Source of the DNA: Cladochytrium replicatum
Taxonomy: Eukaryota > Chytridiomycota > Chytridiomycetes > Cladochytriales > Cladochytriaceae
NCBI GenBank assembly: GCA_025526935.1
Contig: JAHLKD010000007.1
Coordinates: 620,001-684,000, forward strand
Reading direction: 5' to 3'
DNA length: 64,000 nt
Shown here: piece after piece, positions 47,420 to 59,682 of the stretch
How the letters are laid out: each line of letters begins with the position of its first letter
Numbering within the stretch: the first letter of the stretch is position 1
Made by a program: the position numbers and the translations under genes
The notes under the pieces: model-generated
The model's database searches: none
What the model saw: only the letters and a program-made list of their open reading frames with translations
Told to the model about the DNA's origin: nothing

Positions 47420-49624
47420 TTACTCAAGACTAAATCCTGAACTTGCAAACTGCACCAAAAGTACGACGTTGAAAGCAGTGATGATCAGAGCCACCAGAAC
47501 TGCGGCGACAGTGAGCGGCCACCCGTTGACATAGGACTCTACCACCAACTCGGCTATGGCATCTGTGGGCGATTGTCTTTCTTCAGAATCATCAGAGGGT
47601 CTTATCTGATATTCAATGGCAGTCGATGGTGACGGATTAGTACCGAAATTTAGATTCTCTTCAGATTCAGCAGCCAAAGCAGCCTGCTCAGCGGGAAGAA
47701 TCTCGACATCTTCTGCATGTGTGTGCACAGCTTCAGTTGATACGTGAGTTCGCTCTCCATGGGTTTCCATGGCTGATTGTTTGTCAGCTGAACTCCTCGG
47801 AACGCTGGACCATTGGCGAGGTAGCATACGTGCATGCCCATAGATTCTTCCGGCCCACGATTTCGGAGGCTGTTGTTCCGTCCCGTCTTCAACCACAACA
47901 GTAACATTCTGTGCCTTAATCACGGGCGTGTCAACAAACTTCACGTCCATTATCCTCCGGCTGCTCGTGAAATAAACCAGCGGCCAGACGGCAAATGGTA
48001 GTTGCAAACTGAGAATAACTTGGCTCAGAACGAGAAGTTTGTTCAGACCGGATTCCCCGAAAATGAGCACGACCGTTAGAGCTGGAATGATGGCCAACAG
48101 TCGTGTGAGAAGACGCCGAAAGACCGGCGGGATGCGGATCTTTCCGGAGAAGAATCCTTCCATAACGATCTGTCCGGCCAGTGTCCCCGTGATCGTCGAA
48201 GATTGGCCTGATGCCAATAAAGCGACAGCAAACAGTGTACCTGCTACCGGGACGAGTTGCTGCGAGAGTGCACGGTAGGCTGCCTGGAGATCTGTGATGA
48301 CCGATTCTTCACCGTTGGAATCTGCGTTGTAGAACGATGCCCCGGCTACAATCAAAATCGAGGAGTTGATCAAAAGAGCCAGACTCAACGAAACTCCAGA
48401 GTCGATAGCGGACATTTTGATGGTATCTGGAATGAAAGCTCGGCGTGTGAGGGGTTGAAGAGGTTGCGGTTTGAGCGGTCTAGATCGTGACCGTTTCTCC
48501 CAAAACCGAAGTTTGGTGCGCACCGCCGGATCTTCAATTGAATCGACGGTATCATCCTGCTTTGCGAGCAAAGGATAGTCATCGGCGTTCTGTAATTCCG
48601 ATATTTCGCCGAGCTTTTGTTGATGCCACCCGGATCGGTAGCGCACCAGGTTTGAGTGAAGGTACAAATTGTGCGGCATCACTGTCGCGCCAATGATTGC
48701 AATGCCCAAGTAAAGCATTTTGGGATTCGTTAGAAGCTCGGGCTTCGGAAGGTATCCCAAGCCAACCTCTGGCCAGTTTGGTCTGCTGAATGACAGAAGA
48801 ATAGAGAAGCAGACACCGATGGAAAGAACGAGAACGGCAATTATGGTCTCAAAAACTCGTAAGCTCCTCGATGTCCAGAAAAACAGAATTATAAGCACGT
48901 CGGCAGCGGTGATCACGACCCCCCACGAAAGCGGAATGTGGAATAATAAATTCAAACCGATCGCCGTTCCAATAACCTTAAAGAGAATCGTGAGCTGAAA
49001 AGCACACGGCAGACACCGGTTCAAACCTCTGCTAAGTCGGTAGCAATAATGGCCAGCTCGCACAAAATGTAGAGAACAATGTTTAACCACGGATGACTGT
49101 GTGCAGCACAACTCTGCGCCAGATCCCGTCCAGTTACAACTCCCAGCTTGATGCAAAGGAACTGTAGTAGGATAGCGAAGACATTGGACATAAAAATGAC
49201 AAACAGGAGTTTGTATCCAAACTCGCTTCCAGCTGAACGAAGTTCAATTAGACGAACATATTATTGAACAGAAGTATTTTTACCTGCTAGGTCAGAGGAC
49301 CAGTTTCCTTCATTGGGATCAGCGTCAGTATTTTACGTATGAATTTCTGATACATGCTATGTTCACCTGGATCCTACAAGATACAATATCAGTTCACAAT
49401 CACTGTCTCAACTGTTCTCACCCACCATGTAACCTACAGCCACAAGCATCCCTGAACCAGCCCAAACAGCGTGGATTAGGTTGGTTGCACAAGCTCCATA
49501 TTCTTTGCCACTCACCAGGACCCAAAAACTTTGCGAGTGTGCTGAAAAAGGTTTTCCATGACTTCCAGGTTGACTGGTTCGCTCCAGACTGTCGCGACTG
49601 AGTTGCGCGGTCTTGCCTCCACAT
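47420..49624 (-). CDS. SMF1: NRAMP-family divalent metal transporter
   Basis: Exons 49624-49516, 49451-49426, 49373-49367 (7 nt), 49307-49284, 49232-49027 and 48976-47420 give 642 residues, all in phase. The metal-binding motif of helix 1 is intact after splicing ([20 protein letters not shown]), as is helix 6 (ATVMPHNLYLHSNLVRYR). Other helices include LLFVIFMSNVFAILLQFLC, SWGVVITAADVLIILFFWTS and SGVSLSLALLINSSILIVAG. NRAMP proteins use the proton gradient to import Mn2+, Fe2+ and related metals. There is a loop of ~60 residues between helices 6 and 7 and a ~110-residue soluble segment before the last helix (NGWPLTVAAVLVALIITAFN). The start is the first ATG in frame; the extreme N-terminus is short. 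Substrate preference cannot be told. Confidence 0.92.
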
Positions 49625-49941
49625 AATTGATTTCGTCAAAGCACACGTACTGCTGTGCCTATGTGGGTGCTTCGCTTCCTTTTATACGCTCGTTGGCTTT
49701 GATTGCCCCTTGTTCTTGTTGTGGACCCCGGGAATTGTCGGAGAGGGCCACAGGGTCGTGAAACCTTAATTTTTGAATATGGCAATCACACGCGATACAA
49801 TACAAATCATGTAGCCAGAGAACAAGGAAAACGACTGTTCGAGTGACGATCAAACCATTGTAAGAAGTTAAAGATAAAAATTAGCAACCATATTGTCCAA
49901 TCCAACACTGGAATCAGAAACATACGAAATACAGCCTGTCT
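49625..49941. other. Short intergenic region
   Basis: 317 bp between the NRAMP start and the Lon stop; nothing recognised. It is the NRAMP promoter side. Confidence 0.4.
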
Positions 49942-52900
49942 CTACAGCTTCGCCAAAACAACCACCCCTTCAAAAAACTTGGCTCCAGTCTGTTCATACA
50001 CGGGAGCTCCCACGACCTCTCCAGTCTTGGGAACCTCAGCGTCGGTGATCCCTCCAACGAAAGCTGCATCCAGAACATCCCACACATTCCGTACAAACAC
50101 AAACTCAATATCGTCGATGACCCGCTTTGGTACTTCAGCGAGATCCTTCTGGTTGCGAAGTGGAAGGATAACGCGAGTGATGCCTCCGCGATGTGCTGCG
50201 AGGACTTTCTCCTTGATGCCGCCAACTGGAAGCACTTGGCCACGCAGTGTTAGTTCGCCGGTCATTGCGGTGTGATCACGCACAGGTATGGAGGTGAAAA
50301 GGGAAACGAGCGAAGTGACAATGGTAACACCGGCACTAACAGCAGAATACTCAGTTTAGATGTCAACAGGCTCAATTGGTAACAGTTACCTTGGACCATC
50401 CTTGGGAGTACTGCCCGCAGGGAAATGTATGTGAACGTCGACACCTTCAAAAACGTCGCCACCAACGGCACCGCTCTTTGATCCTTTCAGGTTCAGCCTG
50501 GCAGAGTTGGCGCGGACCCACGTCAATCCAATCTGTGCGGACTCCTTGATAACCTCTCCAAGGCTTCCCGTGAGATGAAGCACACCACGGCCAGGCATTA
50601 GCGACGCTTCGATAAAGAGAAGTCCACCAGCCCCAGATGCAGTCCAAGCCAAGCCAGTTACAACACCAGGTGTTGCCGTGCGCTCTGATACTTCATCATC
50701 AAATCGTTCGGGCTGTGTGGGACAAAGCTTCAAAATAAACGTTTCATCGGCAATATATAACTACGTACCCCGAGAATTGTTTCCACGCGCTTAACGGTAA
50801 CCAGACTGTCGAAAGATTCGCCTTTGTTGTTCTCCTTTGCATCCGCGTAGTCAACCGCAACGGCTCGGCACACAGACGCAATCTCTCTCTCCAGGTTCCG
50901 CACACCAGCTTCGCGAGTGTAGCCGGTCGCAATCCTGAGCAACGTCACATCATCAATCTGAACTTGGTCAAGAGAAAGTCCGTGCAAAATAATTTGCTTG
51001 GGGAGGAGGTGACGCCTGGCGATGGACAACTTTTCGTCGAATGTGTAGCCTGGAATACGGATCACTTCCTATTTGTAGGTCCCAAAGTTTAGCGTTCATT
51101 GCCATGATTCTTTTCCGAAAAATTACCATTCGATCAAAGAGAGGACCGGGGATAGTGTCGGCTTCGTTAGCGGTGGCAATGAAAAGGACGTTACTGAGGT
51201 CGAATGGCACATTGAGGTAGTGGTCCGTGAATGTCGAGTTCTGTTCCGGGTCGAGTACCTCCAAAAGAGCTGAAGCTGGATCACCTCTGAAATCACGACC
51301 GAGCTTGTCGATCTCATCTGAACTCCAAAAGTCAATCATCGCGTACCTCTAGAAAAACGTTGAAACTTACCAAGCAAGATAACTGGGTTGTTGTTGCCGC
51401 ACTTCTTCAACGCACCAACAATAAGACCGGGCATCGCACCAATATAAGTCCGGCGATGTCCTCGAATCTCCGCCTCGTCTCTAACACCACCAAGCGAAAT
51501 GCGGTGGAACTTTCGACCCAACGCGCTCGCAATACTCCTTCCCAAGCTGGTTTTACCAACACCAGGAGGACCTAGGAAGCACAAAATCGGGCCTTTCATA
51601 TCGTTCTTCAACTTGCGAACAGCAAGGTACTCAAGTATACGGGTCTTGACTTTCTCCAGCCCACAGTGATCCGCATCGAGCTTCTTTCGCGCCGCTCCGA
51701 TATCCAACATGTCCGGAGTCGAAGTCGCCCAGGGTAGCTCAAGCAGAGTCTCGAGATATGTTCGGATGACCTGGTGTTCAGCAATAGAAGGGTGCATGCG
51801 CTTCAGGCGACGAAGCTCACGTCCAGCGACTTTTGCTGGCTCATCAGGCAACTTTGCCTCGCCAAGCCGGCGTCCGAGGTCTGCGACCTCGTCTTCCTCG
51901 CCTGTACCCTCGTCCGATTCTCCAAGTTCCTTCTTGATCGCATCGAGCTGCTGGCGCAAAAAGAACTCGCGCTGTTTCTTTCCAAGCTTTGACTCAACCG
52001 TCGACTGGAGCTTCTGCGAGATTTTTAGCACTTGGATCTGCCGAACTAGGAGCTCGAGAACGCGAATGATGCGTTGTGAGAGTTGAGGTGTCGAGAGCAC
52101 ATTAAGTTTTTCTTCAAGGGACAAATCAATCATCGACGCAAAGAGATCTGCAAGTTGTGAAGGAGGGGTTGAGTCTAGCATTTGTCGGAGCTGGTTGAGA
52201 ACAGCAGGAGGCAGTTGAAGCTGAGAAAGGACATTTGCCAACTCTGTACAGATTATTAGCAGGAGATCATTGTGCACAGAACATGTACGAACTAACCGTG
52301 TCCAGTTGTCCTCAGGCTCAGTATCTGCGCTTGCAAGGTCGGATCCTCCTTGTCAGGCTCTAATGTACGATTTGGATCAGAGGCGCTGTGATGAACCCTG
52401 GCCTGCTCAGACATACCTGCTTCGATATAGTGCGTAACAGCTGCCTCAAAGAACGGAGCAGTCCTTGTCAACATGTCGACCTTAAACCTCGCAATACCTA
52501 TTTCCATCCATTAGCATTGCGATTCTTTGCACCAAACACAGCTCTCTGGACTCACCTTCAAGAGTCACCACGTACGCCGCCTTCGTCAGCCTAGCTTCCG
52601 ACGCATTGTTCTTCACAAAGTTGATTACGCGAGCGGTTGCACCCCACCCAAACAACTCGTCCGGGTCCACCGGCCTGCGCGCATCGTCGGTTGGTGTGGT
52701 TACCGTAACCAAATCGGACTTTGAATCGCCGTTCCCAGCGGTTCCGGCTGCGCTTGGCGGCATCACCGGAACGCAACCTACAATGATGTTTTGGTTACGA
52801 GAGTACTGTGCCCAAAGCTGGTCCATAAGGGTCGTGGTGTCCCTCCGGCCAATCTGAAGGCGGAGGACGATGCCGGGGAGAAGAACGCGGTTGTTCCGGG

Positions 52901-52946
52901 TGGGTATGATGGGAAGCACTTTTGGTAGCTCCATTGTGGCAGGCAT
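49942..52946 (-). CDS. LONP2: Lon protease, peroxisomal type
   Basis: Exons 52946-52556, 52497-52417, 52359-52297, 52243-51371, 51317-51127, 51068-50769, 50712-50390 and 50335-49942 give 871 residues. Order: N-terminal substrate-binding domain ([20 protein letters not shown]), AAA+ module with Walker A ([13 protein letters not shown]) and sensor/Walker B region ([20 protein letters not shown]), then the protease domain with catalytic Ser741 ([12 protein letters not shown]) and Lys784 (VGGIKEKV). The C-terminus VVVLAKL is a type 1 peroxisomal targeting signal (AKL), and there is no mitochondrial presequence. Both fit the peroxisomal Lon that degrades misfolded or oxidised matrix proteins. Intron 52416-52360 (57 nt) is in frame without a stop, so unspliced readings add 19 residues. 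Targeting is inferred from the tripeptide. Confidence 0.95.
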
Positions 52947-53255
52947 GATCGTTGGGTTGTCAGCAAAATATAAAGCAGGTTTTGTTCAGTCCCTATAGAA
53001 TGCGGCGGCAGGGAGTAGATGCAGATGCGAATGCGCAGATCAGAGAGCTCGTCGGGTAAACGATTGCGATTGGCAGCGTCGCAAGGTACACGACCGCGCC
53101 ACCAAACGTGATGTGAGGACTGCATCAATATTCTGATGGTAAAAAAGTGGTAATGGGTGGTTCATGCTGTATGTGCATTACTGAACAATAGAAAACTCAA
53201 CAAAACAAATGGCGAACTGTGCACCAAAAAAGCATTATCGATGCTAGTTCCACAT
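52947..53255. other. Intergenic region between glycyl-tRNA synthetase and Lon
   Basis: 309 bp; no gene seen. It holds the Lon promoter and the 3' UTR of the synthetase gene, both on the minus strand. Confidence 0.4.
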
Positions 53256-56181
53256 TTACTCCTCGCCAGCAGAGAACGACGGGAAGCGCTTGGTGGCTTC
53301 ATCCCATGTTGTCTTCTCATCCACAACATCTTTGATAACTCCAACAATGTCTGAAACCTATTACTCATTAGGAAAAAATAAGAAAAACATAAACCATGAT
53401 CATCATCAAATCCCTACCGAGCCACGAATCTGCTTCATAGAATCACGCTCACGCAGAGTCACCGTCCCATCCCTCAGTGTTTCGAAGTCAATCGTAATAC
53501 CGAATGGCGTTCCCAACTCGTCATTGCGCGAATAACGTTTGCCGATACTGGGTGCGGAATCATCGACACGGTTGGACAGACCCAGTTTTCGCAGCTCCGT
53601 CACTTATCCGAATCAAATGAGCAGTGTGAGTAACAAAGAGCCGAAAATAATTTACCCGCTTTGCGAATGTGTGGCTGGAAATCAGCATTGTTTGAGATGG
53701 GAAGAACAAGGCATTTGTAGGGAGCGATGACAGGCGGGAAGGACAACACAACACGCTGCTCGTCACGAGACCAGTAAACGTGCTCGATGAGTGCAGTCAG
53801 AATTCGCCCGATACCGAAAGATGGCTCAATGACATTCGGAGTGAACTCACGAACTGTAATGAATCGACAATCAGCAAAAAATCCATGAAGTGAACAGTGA
53901 ATTGGAATGTGTTAAGTTTTGACATGTTGTCAGACACGTCATTCACCCGAACACAAGCAAAAAGCCCATAGACTTCTCCTTCCCAATCCCGCAAGTTCGG
54001 GAAGTGCCTCGATGTGAAAATAATGACGTGATCTGGCAGTATACTGATATTGCACAAATATGACTCGCTCTTCAACAATACAACAGACAAAAGCTGGAGG
54101 AAACTGAGTCCAAGACACATTTCACAAGCGGGACCGTGAAATCGGTCAGACCGAATGCGTTTCCATGTTGAGGGATTTAAGGAATGTGCGTCCTCTTCGA
54201 GAGGCGACGGGGGAAATAGAAAGAACGGAGAAATGTACTTACTGGAAATCTTTTCAGACTTCTGGACCACCTTCAGCATCGCGTTGGTGAGAGTAAACTT
54301 GAATCCATCATAGGTGGTGATCTCAGTTTTGCTGAAAAAATATTAGAAATCGCCCCTCGTGCGTTTGCACGGTAAGCTTACCCTCCACCATTCTCCAGCT
54401 CCTTCTTGAGTGTTTCTGCCCGATCCTGGTCCCACGCGGTCTCGGTGCCCTTCAATGTGTTGATCCATGCGCGTACCTTCCCGGTGTCGCCTTTGAACGT
54501 GCTCGAGATGGCCTTGTCGCCAATCTCCACCACCAAAATGTCCCTGGTGATAGGCTCCGGAAGTGGCTCACGGACCACCAACTTCTCGCCAGTTGCTTTC
54601 GAGTGAGCTGTAAGATCATAGGCACTTCGGTCAGCACAACCGACACACTCGGTCCAGCCGGTGCTGTTCTCAATCTCAGCATCCCAACAATCTAGAAGGC
54701 GACGAGAATTAGTTCAGAAAGTTCGCATGGATGCAAGCTGACACTCACCGCACGCGTAGTGAGCCATTTCGTTCTGCATGTGTTGCCTGAACCTGACACG
54801 GGTCTTATCACAACCGATTCGGAGCAAGAAAAGCCAAATTCGTGCCATGAAGTAACCAAGCGTTTCGTTGTTGATGATGCCTTTGCTGACAGCTTCCCCA
54901 ACAGTCATGCGGAATATACCGCCGCCGGACAGTTGGTTGTCGGCCGAGTACAGCGGGAGCTCAATGTTGGCAACCTCGGAAAAGCGCACATGCTTCTTGT
55001 TGAGCGGGTCGACATAGTGCTCGATCTCAGCCATTGTGAATTCTCTGCGAAACGACATGTGAGTTGGGAACTAAGAATGAGTGGTGACGCCAATTACCGA
55101 ACGCGCATGAGACCAGCACGGGGGGCGATTTCGTTTCGGAAACTTTTCCCGACACTCGCACTGGCAAATGGCATACGACCGTTGTTGAACTCCAGAAGTT
55201 TGTTAAAGTTCAAAAAGTGACCCTGGGCGGTTTCTGGTCTCAAGAAACCCTTGAACTGACCAGTAGGTCCAATCTGAGTGTCGAACATCAAGTTGAACAT
55301 CTGTGGCTCCGACAGGTCGTTGCCAGTCTCTGGCGATTTGATCTCGTATTTTACCATAAGCTGGTAAAGTTCTGGACCAGTGTAGTTGTCAAGCTGTCAA
55401 AAAAATAGCATTAATGCTTAACCAAGAGGACTGTTCTAGAAAAGTTCTTCTTACCGCCTCAAGCAAATCCTCGTATTCCTTCTTCGTCTCGGCACTCAAA
55501 ATGGAGCCCTTGAGCTTCAGCCTCTTCTTCTCCTTCTCCGCATCTTTCCCGGCTCGAACCAACTTCTCGTGGTCTTCGAGACGCTCCTTCAGCACCTGTT
55601 TTACAACGTGATCTTGTCGGAGTGGCTGTCCAGTCTTGACATCTTTGCACATCCAGTCGGCAAATCGCTCAACGTGGCCAGATGTCTTGAAGACTGATTC
55701 GGGGGTGATGTTTGTGCATTCGATCTCAAGCATGTCTTCCTCAAGAACGAAGTGTTTTCTCCAAATGTCCAAGAAATTGTTCATGAGTGCTGAACCGACT
55801 GGGCCGTAGTCATAGAGACCAGCAACACCTATAAATCACGAATTACATCAATTTTTCCTTATATTAACCCAACTTGTGAAGCATACCGCCGTAAATCTTG
55901 AAACTTTGCGCAAAGAAGAACCGCCTTGTCAGCAATGAATCGAGTGCCTCTCTGTTGAATTTGGGCAAATTGGCCTTGGCATCTTCCGCGGCTTTCAATT
56001 CGTCACGGCTCTTCTTGAGCTTCTGGAGCTTTTCGATGTGTGGGGCAAGAGCCTCCTTGGTTGTGCCCTGTTTCTTCAGATCGCGAACTTGAGCCCCAAA
56101 TTTGTCGATCTCATTGTCGAGCTGCTCGAGGGTGAGTGCGCCGGCTTCTGCTGGTGGGGTAGGGGCTGCTTCTTGGGTCAT
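53256..56181 (-). CDS. GRS1: Glycyl-tRNA synthetase
   Basis: Nine exons, 56181-55887, 55828-55455, 55393-55098, 55044-54749, 54691-54382, 54331-54243, 53853-53656, 53602-53418 and 53357-53256, give 714 residues. It charges tRNA-Gly in cytosol and probably mitochondria. An N-terminal WHEP-like helical hairpin ([20 protein letters not shown]) precedes the class II core: motif 1 region [40 protein letters not shown], motif 2 [20 protein letters not shown], motif 3 [13 protein letters not shown], and an anticodon-binding domain ([20 protein letters not shown]). Intron 6 (54242-53854) is 389 nt, far longer than its neighbours, and stop-free in the upstream frame. No separate mitochondrial presequence was seen. 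Confidence 0.96.
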
Positions 56182-56488
56182 TTCAAAATGTGCAAAAAAA
56201 TTGGTGTCAAAACACTTTAAAGTATATGGTGTGGCTGTGTGAAGAAGTTGAAAAGCTGTTGACTCCAGCAGAAATCTGCAGGCGATTTATATGATTCCAT
56301 GTAGAATTGTGCGATGAGGTTGCCTTTTAAGCTTTCGTTAACCGGTGTCATGAATGTATATCAAGCCAAATAATCACTTAGGTTTTCCAAAAATCGACTG
56401 CTTGATGCGTGGAACAGAACAGAAAGGAAAGGATAACTTACATGTTCCCTGATAAGACCTTATTGAATTCGAATATCTGGTTAAGCTG

Positions 56489-56782
56489 GTGGGGAAATGT
56501 GTGAAACTGGAGCTGCTGCTGGAAATGGGGCGAATCATAGACGAACGCGAAGAGCTACAAATTAGAGATGCGTATTCTGCTGTTGAATATGGAGATCGAG
56601 CGAGCCGGAGTCTGCCCCGAATTGCATCGCAAACAACCCCACCAGTTTTCCTCGCTGAAGTTGACATTCCCAGCCGAATTCCCGAGCACGTGACGAAGGA
56701 GTTTGTTGATGGTGAAAACCGAATTCCCTCACTATCGAAATACATTCATCTCGCCCATAATAATCCCTTAAGTGTGCCTTAG
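56489..56782 (+). CDS. Hypothetical small ORF
   Basis: A 97-residue frame (MGKCVKLELLLEMGRIIDER to NNPLSVP) with protein-like composition but no recognised family and no clear splice partners. Low support. Confidence 0.2.
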   Translation: MGKCVKLELLLEMGRIIDEREELQIRDAYSAVEYGDRASRSLPRIASQTTPPVFLAEVDIPSRIPEHVTKEFVDGENRIPSLSKYIHLAHNNPLSVP

Positions 56783-59277
56783 GGATTCATTTTTAGCAGA
56801 ATACCTACCTTCTGGTAACTGTCTTGCCCCACTAGAAACCTAAAAGCGGTGGGGATTGGTATCTCAATTCGGCTTCAATTGCTCTCTCCATTATCACCTC
56901 ATTGACGTATCATATCGATTTCATGTGGTCATTCTTCTTTTTGGATACTGCCGAATGTATTGGATTCAAAAAGGGAAAACAACATCTTCAACGGATCACA
57001 ACAGCCTGTTCAAATATTCTGATCTTTGTGAATCAACATGGCCAGGTTCGTCATCCTCATTAAGTGGCATTGCTCTTCCTCATCGGCTGCTTGATCTCAG
57101 GCATCGTTTCTGCGATGACTTTTCCAATGGTGCGAACTTGTGAATGCAAATGCCAATTGATTTTTTCGTTGTCGCGGACCATTCGTCAAGGGTTCCAAGG
57201 TGCAACGTGATTAAGTTGACAATTGCTGCTTGTTAATGATTTTGCTCTTCATATTCTCCGTTATCCCTCACCGCTTTTCTTATCTTGGTTATGTACGCCG
57301 TGAGTCCAAGTTTTGTTCACGACGCGGACTTCGTCCTGACAGGCAGCAAGAATAGCCTGCCCTCCAGCTCAAGAAATAAATCTCACTGGTCAAAGAATAA
57401 TCCGTCTGCCGTTCCAGCAGCCTTGCAAATTTGGTGTACAGCTGGGGTTGTTGTGAGACTAGTGCAATGGGCAGAAAATGAGAAAATATACCTTCTCCTG
57501 AAAGGCTTACTGAATGGCAGTTTTCTTCTTTTGGTCACATTAAAGCGATGTTTTCGTTCTTCAGCTCGGAACTTGTGACACCAAGATTGTCCTTAGCAAT
57601 TGCCCTCTATAATTTGCGCAAGTATGAGAACCCTTTTTGTGACTTACCAAGGGGGTCATCCTTACACATACCAAATCAACTATAGGGATAAAGAGAAATT
57701 GTGATACCTGATCGAATATACCTGCTCTCGTATCTTGTGGCCTATGTTATTCTTATAAAATTTCAAATCATTGCTGAGCGCACAATGTAAGCTTACTGAT
57801 CTGAGTGTGAAAATTACTTGAAAAAGCTCTGCTGATGTGATCTTAAGCTGACAGCTTATTGTTTCGACATCTTTGTGTTGGCTTATGAACTTTACAGGAC
57901 GCTATTACTGGAGTCACTTTAACAAATGTACACAACAAAGGCACAACAGTTAGACTGGAGACACACTACGACATGACAGATAGACTGGAGACGTCCAGCA
58001 GTTGTCAATGTGGGATGCAGAGAGACCTGTCGGTTATAATGGTTAAGCTGATAACAATTGTTTACTCTGGAAGAGTATTATGTATTTATGATGGTGAGAA
58101 CGCGTACTTACGTGTCTCCCATGATGTTACCACATATGGTAATATAACATATATTACACGTCATATCAATCCAAGTATATTCTTTATTCTCAATTAGGAA
58201 CAAAGAATCCATTGTCGGATTGAAGCACTATTTAGTAATCAGAGTAATATTTGCTTATTGGGAACAGTAGTTTAGTAATGAAGCCGTAAATAAAAGGTGT
58301 GTTTGATGGTTGAATGGTGTGTATGAGTCTCAGGATCAACTCTACTCAACCACCACGTAAGGGGGTATACCCTGCTCACACAATGCTGATTCACCACACT
58401 ATTCAACACTTTGACAGACTCTTTCAGCAAGGGAATCTCACCCCATAAAGAAACCAGCTGTTGACCGGAATTCATTTGGCGGAACTTGACCATACTATCA
58501 AGTCGCTCAGGCTTTTGATCACAAAAATGGAAGCAAAACCCAATCTTCAGACACAGTTGTTTTTAAACTCCAATGAGGTCGTACTTGAGCCTGCATGCAT
58601 GCAAGGATGAGCTGCTGTGAATGCTTGATGAGGATTGGCTCTCTGCTGTGACGCTTTTTAATGTTCATTGTGGACAGATGGTCCAAAGGCAGAAACAGAT
58701 AGTTGCGATCTGCTCCCACGTCAATGGGAGGTCAAGAATTCTGGAGCTGTCCGTGACCTCACTGACCTGTGATTATGTTAGTGCCCTGGATGCAACTCTA
58801 TAACCGCCTCTGAAACATACCTGTCAGTATTAACACAGGGGGTTGGTTTTGCTGACCACTGTTGTTCTGCTGTTTTTGTTGCTTGACTGGGAAGCGGTTA
58901 GCCATTTGCTTAGCTGCTGTTGCGCCACTGGGGTAAGGTTTCCCCTTTGCTTCTGGCCACCGCCTTGGTGAGGAAGGTCTGGAGTGTACAGCTGGGAGCC
59001 TTGCAGAAAGTTCGATCTGTCTGACATCGGTTGAGGAGGAACAGGGAGATCTTTGAACTGGCTCATCTTGAGAGATGTGCTCCAGCAACCAACACGAGCA
59101 ATATAATGTGATAATGTTCAGGGAATTTGGCAATGCTCAATGACGCACCAGGAAATGGCCTGGATTCTGCTCCATTTCTCTCAAAGAGATAATAACAGGT
59201 GAGCGATCACCCGAACAGATTATTAAGGAGTTAAACAGAAACAGTGGGAGGAATATGGTCACACAAGGATCCAAGCT
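56783..59277. other. Gene-poor region, partly AT-rich
   Basis: No conserved gene recognised. Roughly 57600-58260 is clearly richer in A/T than the flanking gene-dense DNA and contains an 8+8 nt inverted repeat (GTAATATA..TATATTAC) near 58140. Short minus-strand frames at 58830-59066 (SNFLQGSQLYTPDLPHQ) and 58272-58493 look coding-like and could be pieces of one decayed gene or mobile element; unproven. Confidence 0.35.
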
Positions 59278-59682
59278 TCAATATTTAATAGCAACAATAC
59301 AGTGCAAGTTGGAATTAATGGTAAGAGATGTCCATCTGCAAGCAATGATAGCCTCAATACAGGTCCAAACAGCAACAATTCCTCTGATACAAATAAAACA
59401 TAAGATGATGAATCATCTCATATTGTATCTTTAGATACAGACGATGAGATTGCACCAGATGATGTTAATGACAAAGATGAACTATTGTGGAAACGTTGGC
59501 TTCACAACACTCCATATGATGGTAGCAAGTTCTTTCCTTTCCAAGTCAGACATTCTTGTGGTTATATGAATGTGTTGGGATATTATCTGCCTCCTGATCT
59601 AACACCAGCTGTCCGCATTCGATTTCTCCCAACCAACCTCAGCAGATATCAATCAGATCCAACTCAAAACTGCCTTTCCTGA
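59278..59682 (+). pseudogene. Asn/Ser/Asp-rich open frame interrupted by one stop
   Basis: A continuous frame (IFNSNNTVQVGINGKRCPSA, then SSDTNKT, stop at about 59401, then DDESSHIVSLDTDDEIAPDD and ELLWKRWLHNTPYDGSKFFP, ending NCLS) has one in-frame TAA. The N/S/D-rich start and AT-rich codon use differ from the housekeeping genes nearby. It may belong to a decayed mobile element or be an exon of a gene with an unseen intron at the stop. Confidence 0.3.

Noticed and set aside
53797-54279. 160-residue minus-strand open frame within glycyl-tRNA synthetase
   Set aside because: It begins in exon 6 and reads through the 389-nt intron; the conserved synthetase sequence resumes in another frame at 53853, so it is intronic.
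57820-58200. Possible solo LTR (TGT...ACA boundaries, short internal repeats)
   Set aside because: No second copy, no target-site duplication and no adjacent polymerase domain visible; kept only as an AT-rich island.
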